Positions 1-7,370 of a DNA stretch of 11,183 nucleotides are shown piece by piece. The notes beneath the pieces were generated by a model. It had not been told where the DNA came from. It was given only the letters and a program-made list of their open reading frames with translations, and searched no databases. The DNA is taken from assembly GCA_015229045.1 (NCBI GenBank), contig JADGCJ010000108.1, forward strand, positions 1 to 11,183, given 5' to 3'. The translations under genes and the position numbers were made by a program. The stretch is from Magnetococcales bacterium. GTDB taxonomy: Bacteria; Pseudomonadota; Magnetococcia; Magnetococcales; DC0425bin3. Every line of letters begins with the position of its first letter. The first letter of the stretch is position 1.

Positions 1-87
1 AGGACTCTGTTCTGGACCTGTCCGGTCGCCAGCCCCCTGGACCCCGTTTTCGACAGACCCAGCCTGGTATGACAGGGGATGGCGCTC

Positions 88-2706
88 TCAAGAATATGAA
101 CGCAACTGTTGCTCCACAGGTGCCAGGCGCGCCGCCGCCTTGGTTAGGGCTGCGTGGGACAGAGTGATCTCTTCGGCCGTGTGGTGCAGGGCATCGAACA
201 GGTGCGCGATCTCCTGGAGCTGCCTGGCCAGGCTCTCCCGGGTGTCATGACCCCCTTCCGGGGAACTCTCCGCCATCAGGTGCGACAGCTCGGAGAGAGC
301 GGTGTGCATCGTCTGGATCGTGATGTTGGCTTCGGCCAGCTCCTGGGTGTGGTGACCCACTGTCTGCACCCATGCCTGGATCGTTTCCGCTGCCAGGTTG
401 ACCTGCCGGGTCGCGGGTTCTGCCATATCGACGATCCGCCCCGTGATCGTTGCCAGGGAGTTGATGTTCTCTGTCTGGGCGGATACGGTTTTGGCAATGG
501 CAGCATTGGCTTGGCCGATATGCTCCAGGATGCGGCCGATCTCCCGGGCTGCTTCCATGGTCTCATGGGACTGTTTATGGACGGCCTCGGCGTGTTGATG
601 GATCATCACGGTGGCTTCGCTGGTTTGGCGCGCCAGGGCCTTGACTTCATTGGCCACCACCGCGAAGCCTTTGCCGGCGTCGCCTGCCCCGGCAGCCTCG
701 ATGGAGGCATTCAAGGCGAGCATGTTGGTTTGTTCGGCAATTTCGTCGATCATCTCGACGGCCTTGCCAATTTCACGCGCTGTCCCGGCCAGCTGGTCGA
801 TCACACCAAAAGAGACCTGGCTCAGATTGTTGGCATGGCTGAAATCCTGTTCCGCCACATGGCAGTTTTGCTGGACCAGTGCAAAGGCTGTTTCCAGCTC
901 TTGGATCCCGGTCGAGATGGAACGGATCCCCTGGCCGACGTCGCCGGTTGCCAGGGCAGCGGCCTGGAGATCGGTGTGGACCTGGGTGATCGTCTCCCCC
1001 AGGTTTGTCAGATGGTCATGGCCGGTGCCGATACGGGCGGCGAGGGTTGCCATATGCTCCTCGTTGCTGGTCGTTTGGGCGACAATGGCAGCGGAAACTC
1101 CCTTCTCTTGCGTGGTCATGATCGCGTTGACGGCGTCGTGCAGGGTCGTTGCGGCGGTCACCGCAGTGGCCATGTGTCGTTTCAACGTGCCCAGTACCTG
1201 TTCCTGACGCTGTTCGGCCAGACGCATGTCGTGAATGACTCCCGCCAGGAGATTGGTCGCCTCGGTCACTTCGGTTGGGTGCGCAACGGTGACCTGGAGT
1301 TGCGCCTTGGGCGCGGGGGTCGCGACCGGACGCGGCGCAGTGGACTGGGTATGCGGTTTTGGCGACGGTGCGGTGGTCTGAACAGGCGGTTTTGGTGCAG
1401 GGGTCGGAGCGGGGGTCTCCATCTCCGGCTGGGTATGTCGTGTGGCGATGGATGTTTTCGCTGCTGCGAATTTTGTCCCGGTTCGGCGTTCCTTCCGGTA
1501 GATGGCCACCCCGGCGGTTGCCAAAGCCGCAACAAGAAGCACCCAGGCCAGGATGATCAGGTTTTGGCCCGAATCGAGTGCTGTCTCGGTGCCGGGCAGA
1601 CCCGAGTCGCGGCCTGTTTCTGGCGCCAATCCGGCAATCCCTCGGGCAGAGAGCAGACTCTTCTCCAGGGCCAGGCGGCTTTTTTCCAGTCGTGCATCCA
1701 CCGTTGCAAGACGATCCTGGCGCGTCCGCAGGGTTGTCCAGGTGTCGCGGTAGAGTTTCAACTGCTGCCGCAAGGGTTCGAGCCTGTTTCCGGCCAGCGT
1801 GATGTTTTCCGGAAGCGACTGGAGACGCTGCAACACCCGATCAATGGCATGATCGGTTCGCGTTTTGTCCTTGTCGGCTGTCGTGCCGGACGGGGTTGCA
1901 GCCTGCTCCCAGTCGTCCGGGAAGGTCAGAAGCGGCTGTATGAGCCGTTCCAGATTGGGTATGAAAAGCTGATTGATCAGGGTTTCGACCACGGAGGCGG
2001 CCTCTTCCATGGCCTGAAACTCTTGCAGACGATCCCGATCCTGGGCTTGTCTTTTGCTGGCATAGCGCCCGAGGGCGGTCTTGTAGGCATCCAGGGCGGG
2101 CTGGAGTTGCTCCTGCAAGGTGTCATCAAGCCCGGACGACGTCATTTCGCTGACCAACCCCTCCATGAGGGTGCGAAAAGTCGACAGGAGCTCGCTCTCC
2201 CCACGCAGGACAAAATCTTTTTCGACGCGACGCATGCGGACCAGCTGCATTTCCAGCCTGCTCACATCGATGCGTCGGAACTGGGTCAGCAGATTCTGGA
2301 CGATCTGTCGTCTTTGTTGAGGGGGTGTCGCTGCCGCTTCACGCCAGGCGGCGAGCAGGTCGGAGGCCTCTTGCGTGTAGGTTGTCAGCTCGGAACGGCA
2401 GGAGGAGAGATTCGGATCCTGCTCGGTATTCTTGGTAAAACGCCGCAGCTGCTCGATGGCTTGTGCCAGTTGGTTGCCAAAGGCGGCATCGGTGCGTGAA
2501 CGCTGCCGCGCGGCCAGGGCGTCCACCGCGCCAACCATGCGCGACAGGCTGCCGGCGCTACACCCCTCCTGTGTCGCAGAGGCGGCAATCCATTGCTGGA
2601 AATCACCCCTGGTCTGGTTCCAGGCGGCATGAAAACAGCCCACCGCACCCAGCAGCAGGATGACTGGCAGGAAAAATATCCAACGGACTCCAACCCGATC
2701 ATTCAT
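88..2706 (-). CDS. Methyl-accepting chemotaxis protein with periplasmic helical sensor, no HAMP seen
   Basis: This is an inner-membrane chemoreceptor of 872 residues that should signal through CheW and CheA to the flagellar motor. The first membrane helix is at about residues 9-29 and the second at about 382-403. The periplasmic part between them (about 350 residues) is predicted mostly helical and carries the segment [12 protein letters not shown] (159-170), which recalls the EKDF motif of HBM-type sensor domains. After the second helix I see no HAMP domain. Instead there is a Pro/Thr/Ala-rich linker (about 426-470), then the cytoplasmic signalling coiled coil (about 485-860). The conserved hairpin tip is [20 protein letters not shown] (656-675), followed by [15 protein letters not shown]. 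The usual Arg of EAARAGE is Gly here. There is no CheR-binding pentapeptide at the C terminus. ATG at 2706 is the first possible start, because an in-frame stop lies just upstream. Its ribosome site is weak: GGAGAGG lies about 17 bases away. The ligand is unknown. Confidence 0.93.
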   Translation of the reverse strand: MNDRVGVRWIFFLPVILLLGAVGCFHAAWNQTRGDFQQWIAASATQEGCSAGSLSRMVGAVDALAARQRSRTDAAFGNQLAQAIEQLRRFTKNTEQDPNLSSCRSELTTYTQEASDLLAAWREAAATPPQQRRQIVQNLLTQFRRIDVSRLEMQLVRMRRVEKDFVLRGESELLSTFRTLMEGLVSEMTSSGLDDTLQEQLQPALDAYKTALGRYASKRQAQDRDRLQEFQAMEEAASVVETLINQLFIPNLERLIQPLLTFPDDWEQAATPSGTTADKDKTRTDHAIDRVLQRLQSLPENITLAGNRLEPLRQQLKLYRDTWTTLRTRQDRLATVDARLEKSRLALEKSLLSARGIAGLAPETGRDSGLPGTETALDSGQNLIILAWVLLVAALATAGVAIYRKERRTGTKFAAAKTSIATRHTQPEMETPAPTPAPKPPVQTTAPSPKPHTQSTAPRPVATPAPKAQLQVTVAHPTEVTEATNLLAGVIHDMRLAEQRQEQVLGTLKRHMATAVTAATTLHDAVNAIMTTQEKGVSAAIVAQTTSNEEHMATLAARIGTGHDHLTNLGETITQVHTDLQAAALATGDVGQGIRSISTGIQELETAFALVQQNCHVAEQDFSHANNLSQVSFGVIDQLAGTAREIGKAVEMIDEIAEQTNMLALNASIEAAGAGDAGKGFAVVANEVKALARQTSEATVMIHQHAEAVHKQSHETMEAAREIGRILEHIGQANAAIAKTVSAQTENINSLATITGRIVDMAEPATRQVNLAAETIQAWVQTVGHHTQELAEANITIQTMHTALSELSHLMAESSPEGGHDTRESLARQLQEIAHLFDALHHTAEEITLSHAALTKAAARLAPVEQQLRSYS

Positions 2707-2784
2707 GGTGATGAATCGTCAACCCTCTCCGGGTCACTCCCAAAAACAGGATCGTCGCAGGAGATCGGACCAGACCCTGTCGTG

Positions 2785-2814
2785 TTGCACTCCCTGCATG
2801 CCCGGCAGGATAAC
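2785..2814 (+). promoter_or_regulatory. Candidate sigma70 promoter for the hybrid kinase
   Basis: TTGCAC (2785-2790) and GATAAC (2809-2814) are separated by 18 bases in the gap between the divergent chemoreceptor and kinase genes. The match is moderate, with a second GATAAT at 2816-2821. It would give a leader of about 135 bases. No FliA-type (sigma28) promoter was seen for the chemoreceptor in this gap. Confidence 0.25.
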
Positions 2815-2891
2815 GGATAATTTCCGTTTCCTCACTGGAAAAATGGATTGAAGCGCGATTCCCCTGGCGTCTTGTGCGTAACGGATTCCAT

Positions 2892-2921
2892 TCCGGGAAA
2901 AAAATGTGTAGGATTCCCGGA
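2892..2921 (+). repeat. Perfect inverted repeat in the kinase leader
   Basis: TCCGGGAA (2892-2899) and TTCCCGGA (2914-2921) are exact reverse complements separated by 14 bases. The pair ends 36 bases before the kinase start at 2958. It could be an operator for a dimeric regulator or an RNA hairpin in the leader. No run of T follows, so it is not an intrinsic terminator. Confidence 0.5.
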
Positions 2922-2957
2922 CTTGTCTCTTCCCATGCTCGGGAAACCAACGCATTC

Positions 2958-4889
2958 ATGAAAAGTCCGCTCCAGGTTCTCATCATTGACGACAATCCTG
3001 TCGACAGTACGCTGCTGCGGGTCTTCCTGCGCAAATTGGCTCGTTGGCAGGTGACGCCTGTCGTGCGCCAGAATGGCGAAGATGCCATGATCTGGCTCAG
3101 GGACAACGAACCTGACCTGGTCTTTGTCGATTACCGTCTCGAAGGGGAGACCGGGACCGATTTGATCCAACAGATCAAATCCGCCGGCTGTTCGGCAGGT
3201 TTTGTCCTTTTTACGGGTCATGAGGGGGAAGAGGCCATCCTGGAAGCATGGCGGGCCGGAGCCGATGACTATATCCACAAGTCGGAATTGAGCCTTGAGA
3301 CCCTCAGTCGCTCCATTTATCACACCCTGCACAAGATCTCGACGGCACGGGCGCTCCAGGAGGCGTTGGATTCTCTGCGGCGCACCAAGAAAGATCTTGA
3401 GTTCAGGGTCTTGGAGAGAACGGCCCAGTTATCCGAAGCCCATGAGCAGTTGGATACCATCACCTCGGCCGCTCACGATGGCATCGTCATGCTCGACCCC
3501 GGCAATCGCATCATTTACTGGAACCCGGCTGCCGAGCGTATCTTTGGTTATCCCCCGGCGGAAATTCTGGGACAGGATTTTCATACCCTCCTGACCAAGG
3601 GGGAGTTGTGGGGAACGTTGCTGGAGGATATCGGACGCATTTGTCGGGAAGGGAGCGATACCGGCCATCGGCTGGTCTCCGAGGCGATGGTACGTCACCA
3701 GAACGGACACACCTTCGTCATGGAGGGCTCTTTTACGGCCATCCTGATGAAAGGGGCCTGGTATGTGGTAGGCATCCTGCGCGACATCACGCAGCAAAAA
3801 GAGGATATGGCAACCCTGAAACGGGCCAAGGAGGAGGCCGAACAGGCTACCCGTCTGAAAGACAGGTTTGTCTCCCTGGTTGCCCACGATCTGCGCGGCC
3901 CCTTCACCACCATCCTGGGTTTCTTGGAACTCCTGGAAAACGATGTCAAAAATCCGCTGAGTCCCAAGCAAAAATCGTTTCTTGCCTGGGTGGTGGAGAG
4001 CAGCAAGAAAATGGTGCGGATGATCGACGAGCTGCTCAACATCAGTCGCCTGAAAACCGGCAAGATCACTCCGGAGCGCCGCTTCTTCGATGCCCGGTTT
4101 GCCGGGGAGAAGGCCCTGGAAAACCTGCGCCCGCAGGCCGAAGCGAAAAAAATCACCGTGGCCAATCACGTTCCGGAGAACTACCGGATCCATGCCGATC
4201 CCAACCTCTTCGGCGAGGTGCTGCATAACCTGATTTCCAATGCCGTCAAGTTTTCCCGACCCGGGGATCAAATCACCCTCCTGGCGTCGCACGACCAACC
4301 CTCTTCCCTGGCTGTGAAAGATACGGGGGTTGGCATTCCTGCCAGCCGCCTGGCCAATCTGTTCAAACTGGAAGAGAAGACATCGACGACCGGCACGGCG
4401 GGGGAGCACGGGACCGGGTTTGGCCTGCCCTTCGCCGACGAAATCATGCGGGCACACGGCGGCACCATTCGTGTCGTCTCCGAGGAGAACAAGGGCAGCA
4501 CTTTTTCCGTCCAGTTGCCGTCCGTGACTCCCAGGGTTTTGGTGATCGATGACGATCCCGACTTCCGCAAACTGTTGCTCACCTTCCTGGATCGGATCGG
4601 TGTACAAAGCACCGAGTCTCCCTCAGCCAGGGATGCGTTGCAAAAGGTCAACCTTTATCCGCACCATCTGGTGATCTGCGATGTCAATATGCCGGAAATG
4701 AACGGTTTCGAGCTGCTTTCACAGTTGCGCAAAGACCCGAAGACCAAGACCCTGCCCGTCATCCTCATCACGGGGGACAGCTCCATGGAGTCGCGGGAGA
4801 AGGCCTTCCGCATGGGGGCTGACGACTTCATCAACAAACCCATCGCCTCCAATGAGTTTCTTCCCCGGGTGCGCCATTTTGTCGGCTGA
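2958..4889 (+). CDS. Hybrid sensor histidine kinase, receiver-PAS-kinase-receiver
   Basis: This is a cytoplasmic two-component protein of 643 residues with no membrane segment. The first receiver domain (about 5-125) has acidic residues D11/D12, phospho-acceptor D58, T86 and K108. A coiled linker (about 130-165) leads to a PAS domain (about 168-280, with YWNPAAERIFGY). The kinase core has the phospho-accepting His in VAHDLRGP (H310), the N box HNLISNAVKF (N428), the G1 box DTGVGI (455-460) and the G2 box GTGFGL (485-490). A second receiver (about 526-640) has D531/D532, D575, T605 and K627. All catalytic residues are present, so both receivers and the kinase look functional. The receiver at the front suggests that an upstream kinase controls it. 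The frame is open to a GTG at 2874, but ATG 2958 sits directly before the receiver domain and is preferred, although its ribosome site is weak. It is divergent from the chemoreceptor. The PAS ligand and the output are unknown. Confidence 0.92.
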   Translation: MKSPLQVLIIDDNPVDSTLLRVFLRKLARWQVTPVVRQNGEDAMIWLRDNEPDLVFVDYRLEGETGTDLIQQIKSAGCSAGFVLFTGHEGEEAILEAWRAGADDYIHKSELSLETLSRSIYHTLHKISTARALQEALDSLRRTKKDLEFRVLERTAQLSEAHEQLDTITSAAHDGIVMLDPGNRIIYWNPAAERIFGYPPAEILGQDFHTLLTKGELWGTLLEDIGRICREGSDTGHRLVSEAMVRHQNGHTFVMEGSFTAILMKGAWYVVGILRDITQQKEDMATLKRAKEEAEQATRLKDRFVSLVAHDLRGPFTTILGFLELLENDVKNPLSPKQKSFLAWVVESSKKMVRMIDELLNISRLKTGKITPERRFFDARFAGEKALENLRPQAEAKKITVANHVPENYRIHADPNLFGEVLHNLISNAVKFSRPGDQITLLASHDQPSSLAVKDTGVGIPASRLANLFKLEEKTSTTGTAGEHGTGFGLPFADEIMRAHGGTIRVVSEENKGSTFSVQLPSVTPRVLVIDDDPDFRKLLLTFLDRIGVQSTESPSARDALQKVNLYPHHLVICDVNMPEMNGFELLSQLRKDPKTKTLPVILITGDSSMESREKAFRMGADDFINKPIASNEFLPRVRHFVG

Positions 4890-5023
4890 TGCGGGCAGAC
4901 GACCGTGTTGCAGGCAGACGGCAGTGTCGCCCTCCTTCAAGCATGCCCACAAGAGTCTTCCCCTGGTGCGGTTGCGGAAAAGTCGGCGGTAGCCTGTGGG
5001 GAGTCGCGGTTTGCGGGCGATGG

Positions 5024-5431
5024 TCAGGGTATTGTTGCCAGGGCCTGGGAGAGGAGATGCCCCACCTCCGTGGCGATTGTGTCGAACTGGGGATGATTGA
5101 CCAGGTGAGCCATGGCCATGGTATCGATGGCAGCCACCTCTACGTTGCCCTGCCCATCCTCGCGCACGACAACATTGCAGGGCATCAGTACGCTGATGTC
5201 GGTAACCGCCTGAAGCGCCCGGTGCGCCAGAGCAGGGTTGCAGGCTCCCAGAATGAGGGTGCGGGGGTAATCGACACCCAGACGTTTTTTCAGGGCCGCC
5301 GCAACGTCGATCTCCGCCATGATGCCAAACCCTTGATCGGCAAGGGCTTGGCGAGTCTGTTCAACCACCTGGGCAAAGGTGCCGGAGGCTTTGTGCACCA
5401 CTGCGTAACCCATCTCGTTGCCACTGCTCAT
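5024..5431 (-). CDS. DUF302 family protein
   Basis: This is a small protein of 135 residues with no signal peptide or membrane helix, so probably cytoplasmic. The conserved DUF302 core is visible: YPRTLILGACNPALAHRAL (55-73) and the downstream LMPCNVVVRE (82-91), with C64 and C85 in the two characteristic Cys-containing segments. The length agrees with single-domain family members. The biochemical role of the family is not established, and I assign none. The start ATG at 5431 has a good ribosome site, AGGGAGA, about six bases upstream. It converges with the hybrid kinase, leaving 134 bases between the two stop codons with no clear terminator. It is read in the same direction as the cold shock gene but is separated from it by 268 bases that include a strong hairpin, so the two are probably transcribed separately. 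Confidence 0.88.
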   Translation of the reverse strand: MSSGNEMGYAVVHKASGTFAQVVEQTRQALADQGFGIMAEIDVAAALKKRLGVDYPRTLILGACNPALAHRALQAVTDISVLMPCNVVVREDGQGNVEVAAIDTMAMAHLVNHPQFDTIATEVGHLLSQALATIP

Positions 5432-5447
5432 GGATATTCTCCCTGTT

Positions 5448-5459
5448 CGTTCATGAACG
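5448..5459. repeat. 12-bp perfect palindrome upstream of the DUF302 gene
   Basis: CGTTCATGAACG is an exact palindrome centred about 22 bases before the DUF302 start codon. It lies between the candidate promoter and the ribosome site, where a repressor operator would be effective. No regulator can be named from the sequence. Confidence 0.4.
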
Positions 5460-5483
5460 TGAAAACCTTTTCAAAGACTCCCT

Positions 5484-5512
5484 TGCGACGGACAGAGTAT
5501 CGCCTTGATCGG
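5484..5512 (-). promoter_or_regulatory. Candidate promoter for the DUF302 gene
   Basis: Read on the minus strand, TTGCTC and GATACT are separated by 17 bases, about 50-80 bases before the DUF302 start. The -35 match is poor (3 of 6) and the -10 match moderate (4 of 6). The rest of 5432-5656 shows no gene on either strand. Confidence 0.22.
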
Positions 5513-5656
5513 GGAGGAGAGCAACACTCTTGTCCGACAGAGATCACAGACGGGATTGGCGTAAGGGAGACACAACGACAGGCAACCACAAGGAGCCGAG
5601 GCGCGAACAAAACGGCAGGGGGGAGGTAAAAAAAGGGGAGGGGGAGGGAATGAGCG

Positions 5657-5686
5657 CCGCCGCTCGCGGGAAACCCGGAGCGGCGG
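5657..5686 (-). terminator. GC-rich hairpin downstream of the cold shock gene
   Basis: A long stem lies just after the cold shock stop codon. CCGCCGCTC (5657-5665) pairs with GAGCGGCGG (5678-5686), and the inner CGGG (5667-5670) pairs with CCCG (5674-5677) around an AAA loop, with one unpaired G at 5666. On the minus strand a run of seven T (5628-5634) follows only after about 22 pyrimidine-rich bases, so this is not a textbook intrinsic terminator. It may act as a terminator or as a 3' end stabiliser. Confidence 0.5.
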
Positions 5687-5699
5687 AGCCGGAACTGCT

Positions 5700-5909
5700 T
5701 CAGATGGGTATGACGTTTTCCGCCTTCGGTCCTTTCGGCCCTTCGCCGACGCTGAATTCCACCTTTTGCCCTTCGGCCAAAGATTTAAACCCTTGGACTT
5801 GAATGGCTGAGTGGTGAACGAAAACATCCCCACCGCGTTCCCGTTCGATAAATCCAAACCCTTTGCTGTCATTGAACCATTTTACGGTTCCGGTTTCCCG
5901 GTCTGACAT
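5700..5909 (-). CDS. csp: CspA-family cold shock protein
   Basis: This is a single cold shock domain of 69 residues, the usual length for the family. Such proteins bind single-stranded RNA and DNA and act as RNA chaperones in the cytoplasm. Both nucleic-acid-binding motifs are intact: RNP1 as KGFGFI (16-21), preceded by GTVKWFND, and RNP2 as VFVHHSAI (29-36). The C terminus, [10 protein letters not shown], is also typical. The start is the ATG at 5909 (MSDRETG). The reading frame continues upstream to 6005 but lacks any family similarity there. A ribosome site GGAGA lies about 9 bases before the ATG. The likely leader of about 40 bases is short compared with the long thermosensing leader of E. 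coli cspA, so the type of temperature control is open. It appears to be a single-gene unit. Which paralogue it is cannot be told. Confidence 0.96.
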   Translation of the reverse strand: MSDRETGTVKWFNDSKGFGFIERERGGDVFVHHSAIQVQGFKSLAEGQKVEFSVGEGPKGPKAENVIPI

Positions 5910-5957
5910 GATATGAAATCTCCATTTGATTCTGAGTGGAAGCACTGGCTCCTTCTT

Positions 5958-5985
5958 AACATAAGCGTACCGGAAATGATAACAA
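5958..5985 (-). promoter_or_regulatory. Candidate promoter of the cold shock gene
   Basis: On the minus strand TTGTTA (5980-5985) and TATGTT (5958-5963) are separated by 16 bases, each matching consensus at 4 of 6 positions. An AT-rich tract lies just upstream. Transcription would start about 40 bases before the ATG. Confidence 0.35.
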
Positions 5986-6080
5986 AAAAATTGCATCCCG
6001 GGCATAAAATGGGGGCATGGTGTGGATGATCCGGGGTAAATGTTTTAATTTTTTTTCTAAAATCATACACATGAATCATT

Positions 6081-6157
6081 TCCTGTTTTTTTGTGAAAGA
6101 TCGCCCGAGGGCCTGCAAATCCTGTTTTTTGTGAAAGATTGCCCGAAGGCCTGCAAA
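6081..6157. repeat. Two-copy tandem direct repeat, 39 and 38 bases
   Basis: Copy one spans 6081-6119 and copy two 6120-6157, head to tail with no spacer. They differ by one T in a T run (7 versus 6) and two substitutions (GATCGCCC/GATTGCCC and CGAGGGCC/CGAAGGCC). Each starts TCCTG, has a T run, then GTGAAAGAT, and ends GCCTGCAAA. The centre of copy one contains the palindrome GCCCGAGGGC. It lies in the 298-base gap between the cold shock start and the second glycosyltransferase stop. No open reading frame with family similarity covers it. Confidence 0.8.
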
Positions 6158-6165
6158 AATGTCTG

Positions 6166-6200
6166 AAAAAACGAGGGGTGTTTTGCGAGCTGGAGCTTGC
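6166..6200 (-). terminator. Weak candidate terminator of the sugar operon
   Basis: Just after the second glycosyltransferase stop, GCGAGC and GCTTGC (6185-6200, plus-strand reading) form a short imperfect hairpin around TGGA. On the minus-strand transcript one pair becomes an A-C mismatch. A run of six T on the minus strand (6166-6171) follows 13 bases later. The spacing and the mismatch make this doubtful. Confidence 0.2.
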
Positions 6201-6207
6201 GGCGCCT

Positions 6208-7362
6208 TCACAGGGAGAGCAGAGGGAGCATTTCCCGGATGCGCTGGGTGAAGGTGTGATTTTTGAGAACGTTGTCATACCCTCGAGCGGCTATTTTTTC
6301 CCTGATGTGGGGACTTTTTTCGTAAAAACGGATCTTGTCGAGCAGCTCTTCGACGGTCGAGTAGGTATCCAGGTGAACCCCTTCCTGGAACACTTCGCTG
6401 AGGGTCTCCTGACGGTTGGCCAATAAGAACCCCCGGGCACGCAGGACGTTGAAGATGCGATCGCTCAACCCATCCAGCTGGTAGATGCGGGTGATGGAGA
6501 GGTTGATGCGGCTGGCGGCAAAGACGTGACCGGAGGCGCGCAGATCGACGGCTCCCCGGTAGCTGACGTTGGGCAGTTCGGCTTGAGTCCAATCTTCCGG
6601 TCCGAAGGCATCCAGTTGAGGAATGGCCTGGAGAAAATGGCGCCTTTGATGAAAGGCGGTCTCCTTGGTCAGCAGGGCGACGACATCGTCGGGTATGAAC
6701 CGGGCTTGCAGAAAGACGTGGCCCGTTTTTTTGTACATTTCGGCAACCAGCTCGGGCACCTTGTACAGAAACAGCCGGGAGGCCTCCTGTTGCTGATGCA
6801 GGATCTCGTCGCAGGCGTTCTGGATGGTTTGGAACAGGGCGGCATGTGCGGGGGATGCCCGGTCGAAGGTATCCCGCCCTGACGCCATGATCTGGCGATA
6901 ATAGTTGTTCTTGCCCAGCTCGATGGTCCCGACAAATGTGACACCATACTGTTTTTCGACGCGACCATAATCGACAGGTTCAATATTGCAGGCATTCAAT
7001 AGATAACCTGCCCGGACACCCAAAGCCGCAAGTTTGTCGGCATCCTCTCGGTAGGTGGAAAGGACAAGGTCTGTGTCGCTGTATATAGGGCTGTTGTAAC
7101 ACTCCTTGTTGAGTATCTTGTCGACGATCCAGTGTACGACCGGAATGCCCTTCATGGCGCCAACCCTGGAGGCGACGAGCGAATAGATCGGATGGTTCAG
7201 GATGAAATGGGGACGAAAACGGTTGACTGTTTCAAGAACCTGCCCACCATCTTCCAGGTCATCACAATAGACGCAGGCCACTTCGAGGCCATTCTCCCGG
7301 CAGGCCTTGACCATGTCGTCGTAGTAATTGAATCGGCGAAATTGTGTGATCAGGCAGCGCAT
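6208..7362 (-). CDS. CgeB-like glycosyltransferase, paralogue 2
   Basis: This is a predicted cytoplasmic glycosyltransferase of 384 residues with a GT-B-like layout. The N-terminal half contains RFRPHFILNHPIYSL (48-62) and KGIPVVHW (71-78), then GVTFVGTIELG (140-150). The C-terminal domain (about 280-380) has SDRIFNVLRARGFLLANRQE and ends with KNHTFTQRIREMLPLL, the pattern of Glyco_trans_1_2/CgeB-type enzymes, in which this part binds the sugar nucleotide. Donor and acceptor are not known. The frame can be opened at a TTG (7374) that overlaps the previous stop. I chose ATG 7362, because the resulting N terminus MRCLITQFRRFNYYDD aligns exactly with that of the upstream paralogue. It starts 8 bases after that gene's stop with no good ribosome site, which suggests translational coupling. 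It is the last gene of the operon. It is about 60% identical by eye to its neighbour. Confidence 0.85.
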   Translation of the reverse strand: MRCLITQFRRFNYYDDMVKACRENGLEVACVYCDDLEDGGQVLETVNRFRPHFILNHPIYSLVASRVGAMKGIPVVHWIVDKILNKECYNSPIYSDTDLVLSTYREDADKLAALGVRAGYLLNACNIEPVDYGRVEKQYGVTFVGTIELGKNNYYRQIMASGRDTFDRASPAHAALFQTIQNACDEILHQQQEASRLFLYKVPELVAEMYKKTGHVFLQARFIPDDVVALLTKETAFHQRRHFLQAIPQLDAFGPEDWTQAELPNVSYRGAVDLRASGHVFAASRINLSITRIYQLDGLSDRIFNVLRARGFLLANRQETLSEVFQEGVHLDTYSTVEELLDKIRFYEKSPHIREKIAARGYDNVLKNHTFTQRIREMLPLLSL

Positions 7363-7370
7363 GGGATCGA

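Noticed and set aside
1..87. End of a plus-strand gene entering from the left (frame 1 open to a TGA at 70-72)
   Set aside because: Only 23 codons are visible, with no recognisable motif, so it cannot be told from chance. No terminator for the chemoreceptor was seen here either.
154..2499. 781-codon open frame on the plus strand
   Set aside because: It is fully antisense to the chemoreceptor, shows no family motif, and is explained by high GC content reducing stop codons.
3429..4607. 392-codon open frame antisense to the hybrid kinase
   Set aside because: The opposite strand carries a kinase with all motifs intact. The antisense product has no recognisable domain.
4890..5023. Bidirectional terminator between the convergent kinase and DUF302 genes
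   Set aside because: A short direct repeat (GGCAGACG twice, near 4894 and 4913) is present but no stable hairpin with a T run.
6081..6157. CRISPR-like array
   Set aside because: Only two units, directly abutting with no spacer between them, and no cas gene nearby.
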